Assembly: GCA_963555705.1 (NCBI GenBank)
Contig: OY743183.1
Coordinates: 46,117,466-46,181,465, forward strand
DNA: 64,000 bases
Source of the DNA: Ligustrum vulgare
Taxonomy: Eukaryota; Streptophyta; Magnoliopsida; Lamiales; Oleaceae
Direction of reading: 5' to 3'
The notes beneath the pieces are model-generated. The model was not told the DNA's origin. It searched no databases and worked only from the letters and a program-made list of their open reading frames with translations. Positions 23,471 to 34,204 of the stretch are shown one piece after another; position 1 is the stretch's first letter, and each line of letters begins with the position of its first letter. The position numbers were made by a program, and so were the translations under genes.

Positions 23471-23875
23471 TGACAGAATTTTAGCAATGTACCATTTGTC
23501 ATCATTAAATCTTTACCTTACAGAAGGCATTAAGAGACCCTCCTGGCCCAACCCTAGACACTCTAAGATCCTTTTTCAAACCTACTCCCAACATATGATA
23601 GGCTCGATTCATAAAATGGCAATTGAACTTGAAAAATATTAATAAAAGAAAGTTAAATGATAAAAAATAAAATTATGAATAAAGAATTAAATGATAGTTT
23701 TTAAAAAAAAAAATCATGGGCGTCCTGAGATCCAATTAAAAATCGCGATTTTCTCAATAAAATATTCAAACTTAAATATCATTTAACACAATTGCAAAAA
23801 TAAAATTTTTAGTAAAAAAAAGCCCAATTTGTAAGTAAATTCAAAGATAAAAACTGAAAGACCACATAAAATATT
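23471..23875. other. AT-rich stretch
   Basis: No gene or element boundary is visible. Confidence 0.35.
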
Positions 23876-24950
23876 GAGGAAATTATGCACTGATCAAGTT
23901 TTTAAATTTCAATTTCATCAACCAGAAGATAATATCATTACTTCACAGGTCAGGTGATTATTAGACTTTAGTATAAATACTAAAAATTAATATTAAATTA
24001 ATCCTTATTAAACCTATAACTCAACCCTATTACCAGACGTCATCCTCCATTCTCTAGCCCTTATAAGATAATTCATCTACTTTCTCTGATCTCATGTCTT
24101 TAGTTATTCTACAACACACATACTTTCGATTTGTAGGTCTGTGTGGGGGTGGGGTGTAGGTTGGTTGTGGTACGGTTTGGTTGTAGTAAAGTGTAGGCAG
24201 CTGCGGTGGTTGGAGGCGGAGGTTGTTGCTCTGGCGACGGACTTGGCATAGCCACCGATGGAGGTTGACGTAGAATTTCTAACCTTAACACTTCACCTTC
24301 TTTAGCTTGCACATGTCAAGTACCATTTTGTTGTTTGGAGTTGTAAATGGTAGTGGTTGGTGGTGTTGTTATTCAGTTGTTGTGGTGAATGGTGTTGGTG
24401 GCAATGGGTGGTAATGGTGGTTCTCAGGTCACATGTTCAATGTTTCAGGTCACGTGTGTGATCTCAAGTCACATTCATCATAGAGGTCACATGTTCGGGT
24501 TATCGGGTCACATGTTCGATTTCTCATGTCACATGTTCAGTTTTCTCAAGTCACATGTTTAGGTCCTCAGGTCACATGTTTAGATTCTAAATTGAAGAGT
24601 CCAAATTGACACGAAAAGATGTCACCATGTCTTTATCATATCTATTCTATATATATGTGTGTGGTGGTTATGTGATGGTTATTATTGTGGTGATGGTGTC
24701 TATGGATGTTTGTCGGAGATGGTGGTGAGAATGGTTGTGGTGGTGGTGGGGGTGGGGGTGGTGCGTTTGAGGTAGTAGGGGTGCATCGGAAAGCATGGTG
24801 ATGATGGTTGTGATTATGGTTATGGTGATGGTGCGTTGGAGATTGTGGTCATGATGTTCGTGGTTCGTCGGAGATGGTGCTAGTGCATTAGAGTTTCTGG
24901 TGATAGTGGTTAGACATTGATCATATTTGGATGCACTTTCTATAGGTTGG
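23876..24950 (+). mobile_element. MULE-type element, family G, right end unclear
   Basis: The first 80 bp, starting GAGGAAATTATGCACTG, align with the left ends of the elements at 42397 and 55980, including the ATTACTTCACAGGTCAGG phrase. The interior has GGT-rich sequence (24130-24250, 24660-24870) and an array of AGGTCACATGTT words (24424-24595). No right terminus or target duplication was found, so it may be truncated by the hAT remnant at 24954. Confidence 0.55.
24424..24595 (+). repeat. AGGTCACATGTT motif array
   Basis: About eight copies of AGGTCACATGTT or close variants occur at 17-25 bp spacing. The core GGTCAC is the reverse complement of the GTGACC core repeated in the related element at 42397-44222. 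Confidence 0.75.
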
Positions 24951-24953
24951 TGT

Positions 24954-25883
24954 CATGGGCGGATCCAGCAATGCGCGAGCTCGTTCAGCCGCCCGTGCTG
25001 GATCCGGTCGAATTTTCAAATTTATTGATTTTTTTTATATATATGTAACAAGCCTGCAGTTGTTTTTATTTGCAAATGGGCCAAAAAATGAATTGATTTT
25101 GGCCCAAACTCAAACCTAATTCATCAATTGTATCTATTACCCATGCCATCCGTCCAATCTATTTGCATAGTCCTATCTTTAGCAGATTCAGACAAATACA
25201 ATTCGAAGTTTCAGCCTTCAATTCAAACTTCGAAGTTCAACCGCGAGGCGCGAGTTCACAGCGACGCCACCTAGTGCCCCTGACAACTTTGAAGTCTGTA
25301 GTATGCTCCACAGCTCCAGCCTCTGTTCAGAAGATTCTCCCTTGATCTTGAACAGGTTAGTGATTTTCACTTTTTGAGAAAAACCCTAGCTCATGAAAAC
25401 TTAATTTCTGTTAAATTTCTTCTAGTCACTAGTGAGTTCTCCTTTTTATTTGTGAGTATTTTGTGTTATACATTGATTAATGATTCTAAAGTTTTCATTG
25501 TAGATTTTGTTAATTTTCATTTTATTGAACACTGATCGTGTATTTGGAAATTTGGGAATTTTTTATTATTTAGCTTAGAAATTGCTAATTTGTGAATTAT
25601 CTGTCATTAATTGTGATTTTTACATAAATTTTAATATATTTCCTGCAGTTTACTTATTATCATCGCTTTTATGTTGATTTGTATCGTCACGTGATAGACT
25701 CAATCTTGCAAGAGTTGAATGATTGTTTTCCAGAGACAATCACTGAGCTCCTGATTTGCATTTCATGTTTGAGTCCAAAAGTCTCATTTGTAACTTTTGA
25801 TAGGGCTAAATTGCTTCGTTTGGCACGGTTTTATCCTTCAGACTTCACCAGTGAAGACCTAATTGTTGACCTATGGTTAACTT
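24954..25883 (+). mobile_element. Deleted hAT transposon remnant
   Basis: The left end CATGGGCGGATCCAGC resembles the CAGNGGCGGATCCAGG terminus of plant Tip100-like hAT elements. A hairpin is formed by CGGATCCAGCA (24960) and TGCTGGATCCG (24996). A 5' region with an intron-like stretch follows, then a short transposase C-terminal fragment. Most of the transposase gene is missing, and the right end was lost where a Copia LTR begins at 25892. Confidence 0.6.
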
Positions 25884-25884
25884 A
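25649..25884 (+). pseudogene. hAT transposase C-terminal fragment (zinc finger MYM-type 1-like)
   Basis: After an acceptor-like CTGCAG the frame encodes a short piece with IDSILQELNDCF, ELLICISCLSP and LLRLARFYPSDFT. This is the familiar region near the C-terminal dimerisation part of plant hAT transposases annotated as zinc finger MYM-type protein 1-like. Only about 75 codons remain, without catalytic residues. Confidence 0.65.
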
Positions 25885-25891
25885 ACATTAT

Positions 25892-26850
25892 TGTTTTGAT
25901 CATAACAAACAAGATTATATTGTATTATTAACAAGTGTGCTATAAGTGTTTCATGTAATGATAATCTTAAAAGTATTCAAAGTACAAATCATATCTCGAA
26001 GATAAAAGATCAAAAACGCAAGATATGATGTTCAAGACATGAAGCATGATAATATGAAGATCGAGAAATGAAGCTTACAAAGAAATTTAGCATTTACAAA
26101 TTGCTTCTCAACATATGTAAGGTTAATGCATCAATAGTTGGCAATACACTTCATAAGCTCAAGTAACATTAAAAGTCATTAAAATATCATTTTCAAAATC
26201 AATTTTGATCAAATCCTTTGAAAAAATCAAGTTTTTGAAATGTTGTCAAGACAAGTCGACTGCATCTCAAGAGAGGTAGACCGCATGTAGCTTCGAGGTC
26301 GATCTCAATAAGGGACAGGTTGACCGCATTTTTCTATTTTGAACTCCAACGGATATATTCTCGCAACGGCTATATTGAAGTCGACCGCATGACTGACAGT
26401 ATGTGCGAAATTTGCTCTATAAATAGTCTTCTCTCTTGCATTTATTTTGAACAATTAAGAAGAGATTTTAGAAAAGTTTTCTTGTGAAAATTCATTGTTC
26501 TTACTTAGTTTATATTCATCTATTTTTATTAGAAAACTTTGATTGATCTAAACTTTGTTTTATCAGATTCATCAAAATTTTTGGAAGAAAGTTTTGTGAC
26601 GATTCTTAGTTTTATATTATTTAAATTTCTCCAATATCTTCACATTATATATTGGATTAGAAGTGTAAGTTGCTCTTTATTCTAAACTTATTTTAATCTT
26701 TTAAAGATAGAATTTATATTGAAAAACTTTGATAATTTGTGTTATAATTTTCATTTTCATTTGATTTATCAAAATTTCATTGTCCAAACACTTTGAGCTT
26801 AACTTATTGTTAATTATTCAAGTGTTGACATCTCTTGGTACTTAACTTTG
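25892..26850 (+). repeat. Copia (SIRE-like) LTR remnant B
   Basis: The start TGTTTTGATCATAACAAAC is typical of SIRE/Maximus LTRs. Four GTCGACCGCAT-like words (26256-26392) precede a TATA box, TATAAATAG (26418-26426), and a CT-rich leader. Near 26790 the phrase AAACACTTTGAGCTTAAC matches a similar phrase near 28525 in LTR remnant C. The end is lost, and no internal region or partner LTR is present. Confidence 0.6.
26418..26426 (+). promoter_or_regulatory. TATA box of Copia LTR remnant B
   Basis: CTATAAATAG follows the cluster of GTCGACCGCAT-like words by about 25 bp. Confidence 0.6.
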
Positions 26851-27051
26851 TTGGAATATTTTGTATATATAGTGACACCAAAGAAATAGAATATTATATA
26901 TGAAATCCGTGTCGATAAATGGACGGAATAACAACAAGGAATACAAGAAGAAAGAAGAAATGGACAAAGTCGAGGCAAATGTTGAACACTTTGTCCTTAA
27001 GTCGAATTTGTCCCGCAAAGGTGCCAACGGTTTATCCGTTTATGGCAATCG

Positions 27052-27169
27052 TAGGGATGTCAATGGGTTGGGTTCGGGGCGGGTTGGGGCCGCCCCACCC
27101 CGAACTCTAAAACCACCTCGCCCCGCGACTGTTCGCGGGTCGGGGCTACCTCCCGCCCCGCTAATAACC

Positions 27170-27246
<77 letters not shown>

Positions 27247-27566
27247 CATGAAAAAATTAGTCGTTGAACTAGTTAGAGTTTTTAACTTTGAATTTTAAAG
27301 ATAATATGTATATATTTGAAGGAAAAAATCAATAAACAATATAAGAGTATAGCAGTTGTATATTCTCATATCCCTAAATTCCACCAATATTCAATTCTTC
27401 TGGACTTTACCAAATTTATTTTAGTTTCTCATTTCAATATTTTTTTTAAAAAAAAATTATCAGGTCACGGGGCAACTCGGGGTGGGGTGGGGTCCGCCCG
27501 AAACCCGCCCCGTGGACCCGACGTTGCGGGTCATTTCGAGTCCTTCGAGTTTTTTTGCCATCCCTA
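27052..27566 (+). mobile_element. hAT-like MITE with GGGGCGGG ends and 8-bp duplication
   Basis: The ends are TAGGGATGTCAATGGG and TTTTTTTGCCATCCCTA. The flanks GGCAATCG (27044-27051) and GGAAATCG (27567-27574) differ at one base and look like an 8-bp target duplication, the hAT hallmark. GC-rich words such as GGGGCGGG and CCGCCCCGC fill both ends, around a long AT microsatellite. Confidence 0.75.
27173..27244 (+). repeat. (AT)36 microsatellite
   Basis: There are 72 bp of uninterrupted AT repeat inside the hAT-like MITE. Confidence 0.95.
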
Positions 27567-27730
27567 GGAAATCGCCTCCCAAAATACAATGACTTCAACA
27601 TATGTTTGTAGCACTCCAAAACACAAATATAACGAATTAGAATTTCTACTTATGTGCTCCAAAATGAAATGTACAAGAAAAATCAAAATAATGCAACAAA
27701 TATGTTAGAATTTGATTTAAGAAGAGAGAA

Positions 27731-27772
27731 GATAATGATAATGATAGTGATAGTGATAGTGATAGTGATATT
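27731..27772 (+). repeat. GATAAT/GATAGT microsatellite
   Basis: Six-base units GATAAT then GATAGT are repeated in tandem. Confidence 0.8.
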
Positions 27773-27899
27773 GCATATTAATGGTGTGTGTTTTGGGACA
27801 CCCAAATGGTCCTTTTTATAGAGCATGAAAAGTTATGGATGAAGTGGTGCGGATCAATCCATGCAACCCTTCCAAACATTGTAACTCTTCAAAAAGACA

Positions 27900-29133
27900 C
27901 ATCCCTTCGGACCACTGTGCGATCGCACGGTTATAAGTCATGCGATTGCATGGATTTACACGTAACAATTTTTTTTAGTAAAACAGTCGACGTGTGATCG
28001 CATGGTTTTATATAAAACCATGCAATCGCGTGGGCAAAATTTTGACCGTACTTTTATCCTTTTTCATAATTTCTCATTCATTTGATATTGGTTTCGAAAT
28101 GCCAAATATACCCTTTAATGCATGCAGAGAAATCTAAATTCTCGATCCCCGTTTGTGCGCTCCGAAGCGACGAAGTGACAAACTAATTTGCCTAAACGGA
28201 TTGAGCCGGAGTTTGAGTATTTGGCCGAAGTCGACACGAAATCACTTTAGTCAATTTTTAATACTTAACCAATAGCCAACAAACTTGATCTATTGAATAT
28301 TTATTCATCCATCTCATCAAAGATTCCAAGTGGGTAAGAAACGTTTCAAGCTTGATTATTATCATTTTTACTTACAAATTCTTCTTTACCAATCACTTTT
28401 ATTAAAGTGAAAATCTCTCTTCAAACTTAACTTGTATTACTTGTTAAGAGAGATTATTTGGTTGAAAATTTTGATTTGAAAGATCCTACATATTTCACAT
28501 CATATTTATCAAAGACTTTTCAACTAAACACTTGAGCTAAATTCATTGTCATCTATCGAAGTGTTATCCAGAACTATCTATATACTTAATTTGATTATAT
28601 CATTTGTTTAAGAGAGTTTTCCACAATTGTAAACTTATCATTTGTTATCTTACGACTTCGAGAGCCTTGTAAAAACTCGATTGTCATGAAGGATAGATGC
28701 TCCTTGTTGTAAGTCATCTAAGGATAAGTGTTCCTTGTTGTAAATCACTTAAGTATTTGGTACTCCTTGTTGTAAGTTACCATTATAGTGGATTTGACCT
28801 TACTCGTGACGGAGAGCTCGGTAATAGACGATGTAGATCATGTTGGTTGATTGAACCTCTATAAATAGCGTTTGCATTCTCTTATCCCTTTTACTTACTC
28901 ACATATTGCGCTTACTCTATTCTATCAATTTATATTGTGTAACAATATATCTAAGTACTATACTTTCTTTATCAATTAAGTTTACACATTTATAGCACAC
29001 TATATTGATAGTTAAGTTTCTTGCAATACTAAGTGCTCATACTTGTACTTATTGATTTTAAGATTGAGATTATTTATCGAAAAAGTTTTATAAATCAATT
29101 CACCCCCTCTTGGTTAGTTACTCTTAGGCTAAC
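27900..29133 (+). repeat. Copia (SIRE-like) LTR remnant C
   Basis: The 3' end contains CAATTCACCCCCTCTTGG followed by a short tail to AGGCTAACA, a hallmark of SIRE/Maximus LTR ends. Upstream, CTCCTTGTTGTAAGT-type phrases repeat three times (28699-28785). At the 5' side are four words related to CCATGCGATCGCATGG (27918-28032). The 5' boundary is not visible and no primer binding site follows, so this is a solo or truncated LTR. Confidence 0.6.
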
Positions 29134-29835
29134 ACTAATACTACTTAGACATCAACTTGACAATTTTTTTGTGCTTGTGGCAAGGGACAAAAAATTCTTT
29201 AACCTCGACAATATATCTCACTTAGCTCAAAAGTTGGTTGAAACAGGAAATTCTTTATAAAAGATCCGCCAATGACGGCAACCCTACCTGTCATTACGAA
29301 ATGAGTAATTCACGGGTTCAAAGGGTAACAACAAGTCATTCGATATGTGGATAGTTTCAACACTTTATCAAAACATACCTCATTCTAGATTAAAAGTATT
29401 GGTTGTTACAGTTGGAGGGCTGAGTTTTAAAACTCTTAATGAAGTTCAGAATTACAAGTATCTCTAAATGTAACAAAGATGTTGGAAGAACTTCACCTAT
29501 ATGAACTTAGAAGTGGTGTCGCTTCAAGGAAAGTTTGGAATTACTTTATGAAAAGTTCGGAATTACTTTCTGAAAAGTTCCCGAATCGGATAGGCGCAAG
29601 GCCATTAACGCGCTAAAGCAAGAACTTGTGTGGAACAAAAGACTTTGAGTGTTGTGTGTGTGATGTTGCCGGTATTGTCACATGGAATAACGGGTTCAAA
29701 GCTAAGGCTACCCGGGATTTCGATAATACTTTGCGACGTTTACACTAAGGTAAGGTTTAAATCGAAAGATACCTTACTTTATGCATAACACCGTTATAAA
29801 ATGAGTTGGTGAAAATATTTGAACAAGTGGGAGAT
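29134..29835 (+). mobile_element. 3' untranslated region of a Copia element
   Basis: No ORF is kept. The last 10 bp before the LTR, AAGTGGGAGA, form a typical Copia polypurine tract. The start of this segment and its junction with LTR remnant C are unclear. Confidence 0.5.
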
Positions 29836-30585
29836 TGTTGGAAAATTGTGTTTCCAAATGGTTGTTCAAATATTTAAAGATGATAAGATAAAGTACACAA
29901 TTAAATCAATACAAAGAGGTATTGATAAGGAAGACAAAAGAATGAGAAAAACAGGAACATAAGAGGCCAAAATATGAACCACGCGATCGCGTGGTTCATG
30001 GTACAGCGATTGCGTGGTTGAACGGATTTGAATATGTTCAAAATAAAGAGGCATCACGCGATCGCGTGAGCCTTGTACGGCGCGATCGCGTAGTGGTTTC
30101 CGAAAGGCACCTTTTAGTGCCTAAGTTGGTTTTTTGCACCAAAAGGTGCCATTTTGTCTAAGAGGTGTGTACTTTCATAAAAGGTGAATTAATATCTATA
30201 TAAAGGATGTTATATTGATCAATTCAATATATGAAATATGAGTGAGAACATCCATAAAATATATAGAAGCCATTTTCCACCAAAACAAATACTCATTTTC
30301 CAATTATTTTTTGTTCCTTTTCCATAGATTATTAGTGCTTAATAAATACATGGTTTGAAGGCTTGATTAATCCGCTAAAGCATTTGATATCTAACCCTTT
30401 AAGCATCTCGAACGAGAGGGAACAAATGTACTTTTAGGACAACGTGTAATCACGTGTTCAAGCCTCTCGTTTGATTCCATAATTCGGTATTATTCCATTC
30501 ATATCATGATTTCAAGTGGTGTTTCCATGTGTTTTGACTTATGATTCTTCAAATGGAATTCGATGATTTCGTCTCCAATCTCTCA
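29836..30585 (+). repeat. Copia 3' LTR, remnant D
   Basis: The LTR starts TGTTGGAAAATTG right after the polypurine tract AAGTGGGAGA. It carries four words related to CCACGCGATCGCGTGG (29981-30093), then a TATA box, TATATAAAG (30197-30205). The end near 30585 (CAATCTCTCA) is a guess, as no second copy is present. Confidence 0.65.
30197..30205 (+). promoter_or_regulatory. TATA box of Copia LTR D
   Basis: TATATAAAG lies about 105 bp after the last GCGATCGC palindrome. Confidence 0.55.
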
Positions 30586-31257
30586 AGGTAAGTTCATTTT
30601 AATAACAAATAATAATGGATTCACCTCCATTTCCATCTTCCTCCATCTTTCTGCTTGTTTCCTGATGGAAGAGCTAGTTTACGTCCCTTGCTTTATCTCT
30701 TTCTTATTAATCAGACAACCTTATCTCCACATTGATTTCATTTCTTACCAAGTCTTCCTATATTATTTCTTTAATAATCCTGTCTTTATTATAGCAATAA
30801 ATAAATCCTCATCAATAATTTTGAATTTAATATACTATCCTGTATTCTCTCAATATTTACGGGTGTCCTCAATTCAAGTTTTGATTGATTTAAAAGTCAT
30901 TCTAAATTTAAGTTTGTCCGAATGAGACTTTAATGATTTTTAATTAAATTCATGAAAACGTAGTATCCCAATTTGTAAATTTGGATTTTAAAATATTTTG
31001 ACTGATTTCAAACTTAAATATGCATATAATATACTATTTTGAAATTTCACAATTTTTAATGAGATTTTTATGGATTTGGTATAAATTTATTCAAATTCAC
31101 GAAATTCGACTTTATAATCTCTTCAAATTTATCAAAATAAATCTCAATTAAGGACACCTATATTACTAGTAAATTGTATAATATTATTTACATATTTCAC
31201 CACTACAAACTTGAATCAAATTAATTCCTCATATTAGTATGATTTTGGAGGAAATAA
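30586..31257. other. AT-rich region, no gene seen
   Basis: The 120-codon ORF here is hydrophobic and AT-driven without recognisable motifs. Confidence 0.35.
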
Positions 31258-32613
31258 TTAGGCCATGTTTGATTGAAAAGATGGAATAAGGATGATAAAA
31301 AAATATTTTTTTGAAATTGGTTTGCCTGGAAATTATTCCGTGAAAAATATCAAGTGTAAGTATTTGATTGATTTTAATTTTCTATGTGAAAAAAGTGAAG
31401 AATTTTTCAAATTTTGTTATTTGGTTGACATTATTTTTCATGACAAATAAAGTAAAATTTAACAATTTTAATCATTTTTTAACATATTTGTATTTGATAA
31501 TAATAATGTTAATTTTTGAAATAATAAGTTAATTAACAACAATAAAAGTGATCAAACGTAAAGAAAATTATTTGTCATGTTTCAAGGAAAATAATTTCCC
31601 ATGTAATTGGTTGGCAAACACTTTCCTCAAATCCAAGGAGTAGGAAAAAAATTTCCATGACAAATTCTAGGCCATCAAACAAGGGAAAATGGAAAAATTG
31701 GAAATTATTTGCATTTTCCATAACAAATTCTTGATTATCAAACACACCCTATATATTTTATTACCAAATCCACTTTATCAACTAGATTCCTCTTTCAACC
31801 TCTATCTAGGATTGTTAAATAGGTCAATTCAAGCCACTGTAACTAAACTCGACTGAATCAATCACACGAGCTAATCTGAAACGTGACAGTTATTGAACGT
31901 TTGAGGATCTGTTCGCCCAATTGAATTAAATAGGAAAAGACAAGAAAAAATACAAAATTTAATTTACACAATTTTTCATACAACTTTTTAATCATTCACA
32001 TTTTCTCTCTTCAATTTTTAACCACACATCTTACCTAAAAAATATAAATAAATCAACAAAATAATTTCAATTCCCCCAAAGAGGCTGCCAAACATATGCT
32101 TAAAAATGTAATTTCTATAAAAAAAAAAAAAAAAAATGTAAGGGTGTGCTTGATTAGAAATATTTTCAAGGAAAATGTCACATCAAAGAAATTTTTTTCC
32201 ATTTTTTTGTGTTTGATTGAAAAATTTGCTTGAAAAATATTTTCTTGGTACAAACATCTAATGCACAACTATAGTCAATTTCTTGGAAAACATTTTCTTA
32301 CCATTTTGGTAAGAAAATTTGCATGAAAAAGAAAAATATTTTCATTTACCTTTTTCATGTTGAATCAAACATGACCTAAGGTTGTGTTTGATTTGTCTCC
32401 ATTTCCATGGAAAATTTCATTTTCCATTCTACTTGTTTGATACACTATATTTTCCCTAAAATTGAATTTCATGGTACAACACTTTAAAACATGTTTTGGA
32501 CTATTTTTCATGGAAAATTGCTTCTAGTGAGTTGATGATTTTTATTTTCCATGAAAGTTGGAAAATGTTGAAATTCTTTTCCATGAAAAATAAGAGCTAT
32601 CAAACTCAGCCTA
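31258..32613. repeat. Cluster of MITEs with TGTTTGAT termini
   Basis: Three units have ends of the type GGNNRTGTTTGATT and ATCAAACACACCC in inverted orientation: about 31263-31750, 32139-32379 and 32381-32613. Between them (about 31905-32098) is a further short repeat with GAGGATCTGTTCG and CTGCCAAACAT. The interiors are rich in GGAAAATTT and its complement. No coding capacity is present. Target duplications were not resolved. Confidence 0.6.
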
Positions 32614-32696
32614 AATGTTGAAGCATTTCAATAGCTGCAAAAATGCAGCAAGGTTCAGGGCTCGAGTCAATACCGTCAACCGAACTTGCGTGCAAA

Positions 32697-33085
32697 TAGT
32701 GTTGGCAACGGGGCGGATCGGATCCCGATCCGCCCCGCCCCGAATTTTTTTGATCCGATCCGGATCCGTCCGCGATCCGTCAAATTTCGGGTCAGGTCGG
32801 GGCGGATCGGGTTCGGGTTCGGGTCGGTGCGGATCGGTCCACCGATCCGTGGACCGATCCGCCAAATTATTTTTTTAATTTTTTTAAATTTTTTTAATTT
32901 TTTAAAATTTTTTTAAATATATTTTAAATTAAATCCTTTAAAAAAATTAGAAAAAATATTTTTTTTATTAAACTTTATTTATTTTATTGAAACGAGACGT
33001 ATAGAGACTGATTCGCCGATTCAACGGATCGAGTTTTTTTGCCATCACTTATTGGAATTCTTTCTTCAAATGAAGAACATGAAAA

Positions 33086-33117
<32 letters not shown>

Positions 33118-33410
33118 CAAAGATTGTAGGTTATTCCCAAAAATTAAAGTTTGCTACAAAATTTACATATTAGATTTTTATACATGATAAAAAAATTATA
33201 TTAAAAAAAATGTCGGATCGCGAATCGGATCAGCCCCGATCCAAATCCGCTCCGTGAATTTTCGGATCGGGGCGGATCACATAAATTTCGATCCGTCGAT
33301 CCACGGATCGGGATTTTTTCGAATCGGATCGGATCGGATCGACGGATCGACGGGACAGATCAAATTTTGATCCGATCGACGAGACGGATCGAATTTTTTT
33401 GCCATCTCCA
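32697..33410 (+). mobile_element. hAT-like MITE with CGGATCGGATC interior, perfect 8-bp duplication
   Basis: The element begins TAGTGTTGGCAACGGGG and ends TTTTTTTGCCATCTCCA, flanked on both sides by CGTGCAAA (32689-32696 and 33411-33418). The interior is crowded with GGATCGGATC, GATCCGATCC and GGGGCGGAT words at both ends around an AT-rich core. An internal TTTTTTTGCCATCACTTA at about 33036 looks like a second right end, so it may be composite. Confidence 0.85.
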
Positions 33411-33584
33411 CGTGCAAACTAATTTGAGTGACTCACGAACAAGTTCAGACAAATCGATGAGCCTCTCACACATTTTTTGCCCTTTGACAAGTTGCACGCA
33501 TGTTTCCCTTATCTATATTTTTGGCTTTTTCATAGTACAGCCTTTCACTGTTTCAGCCAAATTCATATCCATACTATATACAGT

Positions 33585-33586
<2 letters not shown>

Positions 33587-33636
<50 letters not shown>

Positions 33637-33752
33637 ACAAATAGGAACCATAGCTCCTACTCCACTGTATCAGCCAATTTTTTTTTTATATACATTATTA
33701 AATAGAATAGAGAGAGAGAGGCGAGCGAGCGAGCGAGGGAGGGAGGGAGGGA
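33587..33752 (+). repeat. GA-rich microsatellites upstream of the gene
   Basis: (GA)24 occupies 33587-33634. A second tract at 33711-33752 runs from GA to GCGA to GGGA. Both follow a CACTGTWTCAGCCAA phrase, so the block looks duplicated. They lie about 450-620 bp before the start codon, where GAGA-type tracts may act in the promoter or 5' leader. Confidence 0.85.
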
Positions 33753-34204
33753 AGATTAAATAGAAGAGTGGGGTTTGATTGATTATATTTTTAGACGGTG
33801 CAATTTGCAGCTGCCAATACTATGGATCTTGGGAATTTTAGCAGTATTAACAGTGTCAGCTTCCACTATAATTCTTATACTAATTTTAGTTGCAGACACT
33901 TCTATTTATCATCAGCAATCTTGTCTGTGTCTTCCTTGTCTTTTGGAAGTTCCAATTTAATGCCATTAATGGCTTTTATTAACCCCTTTATTAGATCTCA
34001 CTCTAGTTTAATTCCCAAGCCTTTCTCTGAACAAGGGAAGGCTTGATTTTTCAATTCTCTGGATCATAATTCCTTTTCCTGCTTTTCTTACGGAATTCAC
34101 TGATTTTTTTGGAGGTGTAGTAGCACAATCTGTTGCCTTTAAGACACCCCTTTTGTTCTGTTCTTGAGAGCTTGGAAGATTTGCTTTCTTTCTCATTCAA
34201 GAAA

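Noticed and set aside
24424..24595. Regularly repeated word resembling a CRISPR-like array
   Set aside because: Units are too short and variable, spacers are not unique-length, and the setting is a plant transposon.
26900..27298. 132-codon ORF crossing an AT microsatellite
   Set aside because: The protein is mainly Tyr-Ile repeats from (AT)36 and spans the end of a hAT-like MITE; it is not a gene.
30563..30925. 120-codon ORF after Copia LTR D
   Set aside because: It is hydrophobic, AT-driven and without motifs or splice context.
32611..32916. Arg/Asp/Pro-rich ORFs on both strands
   Set aside because: They are translations of the GGATCGGATC repeats of the hAT-like MITE.
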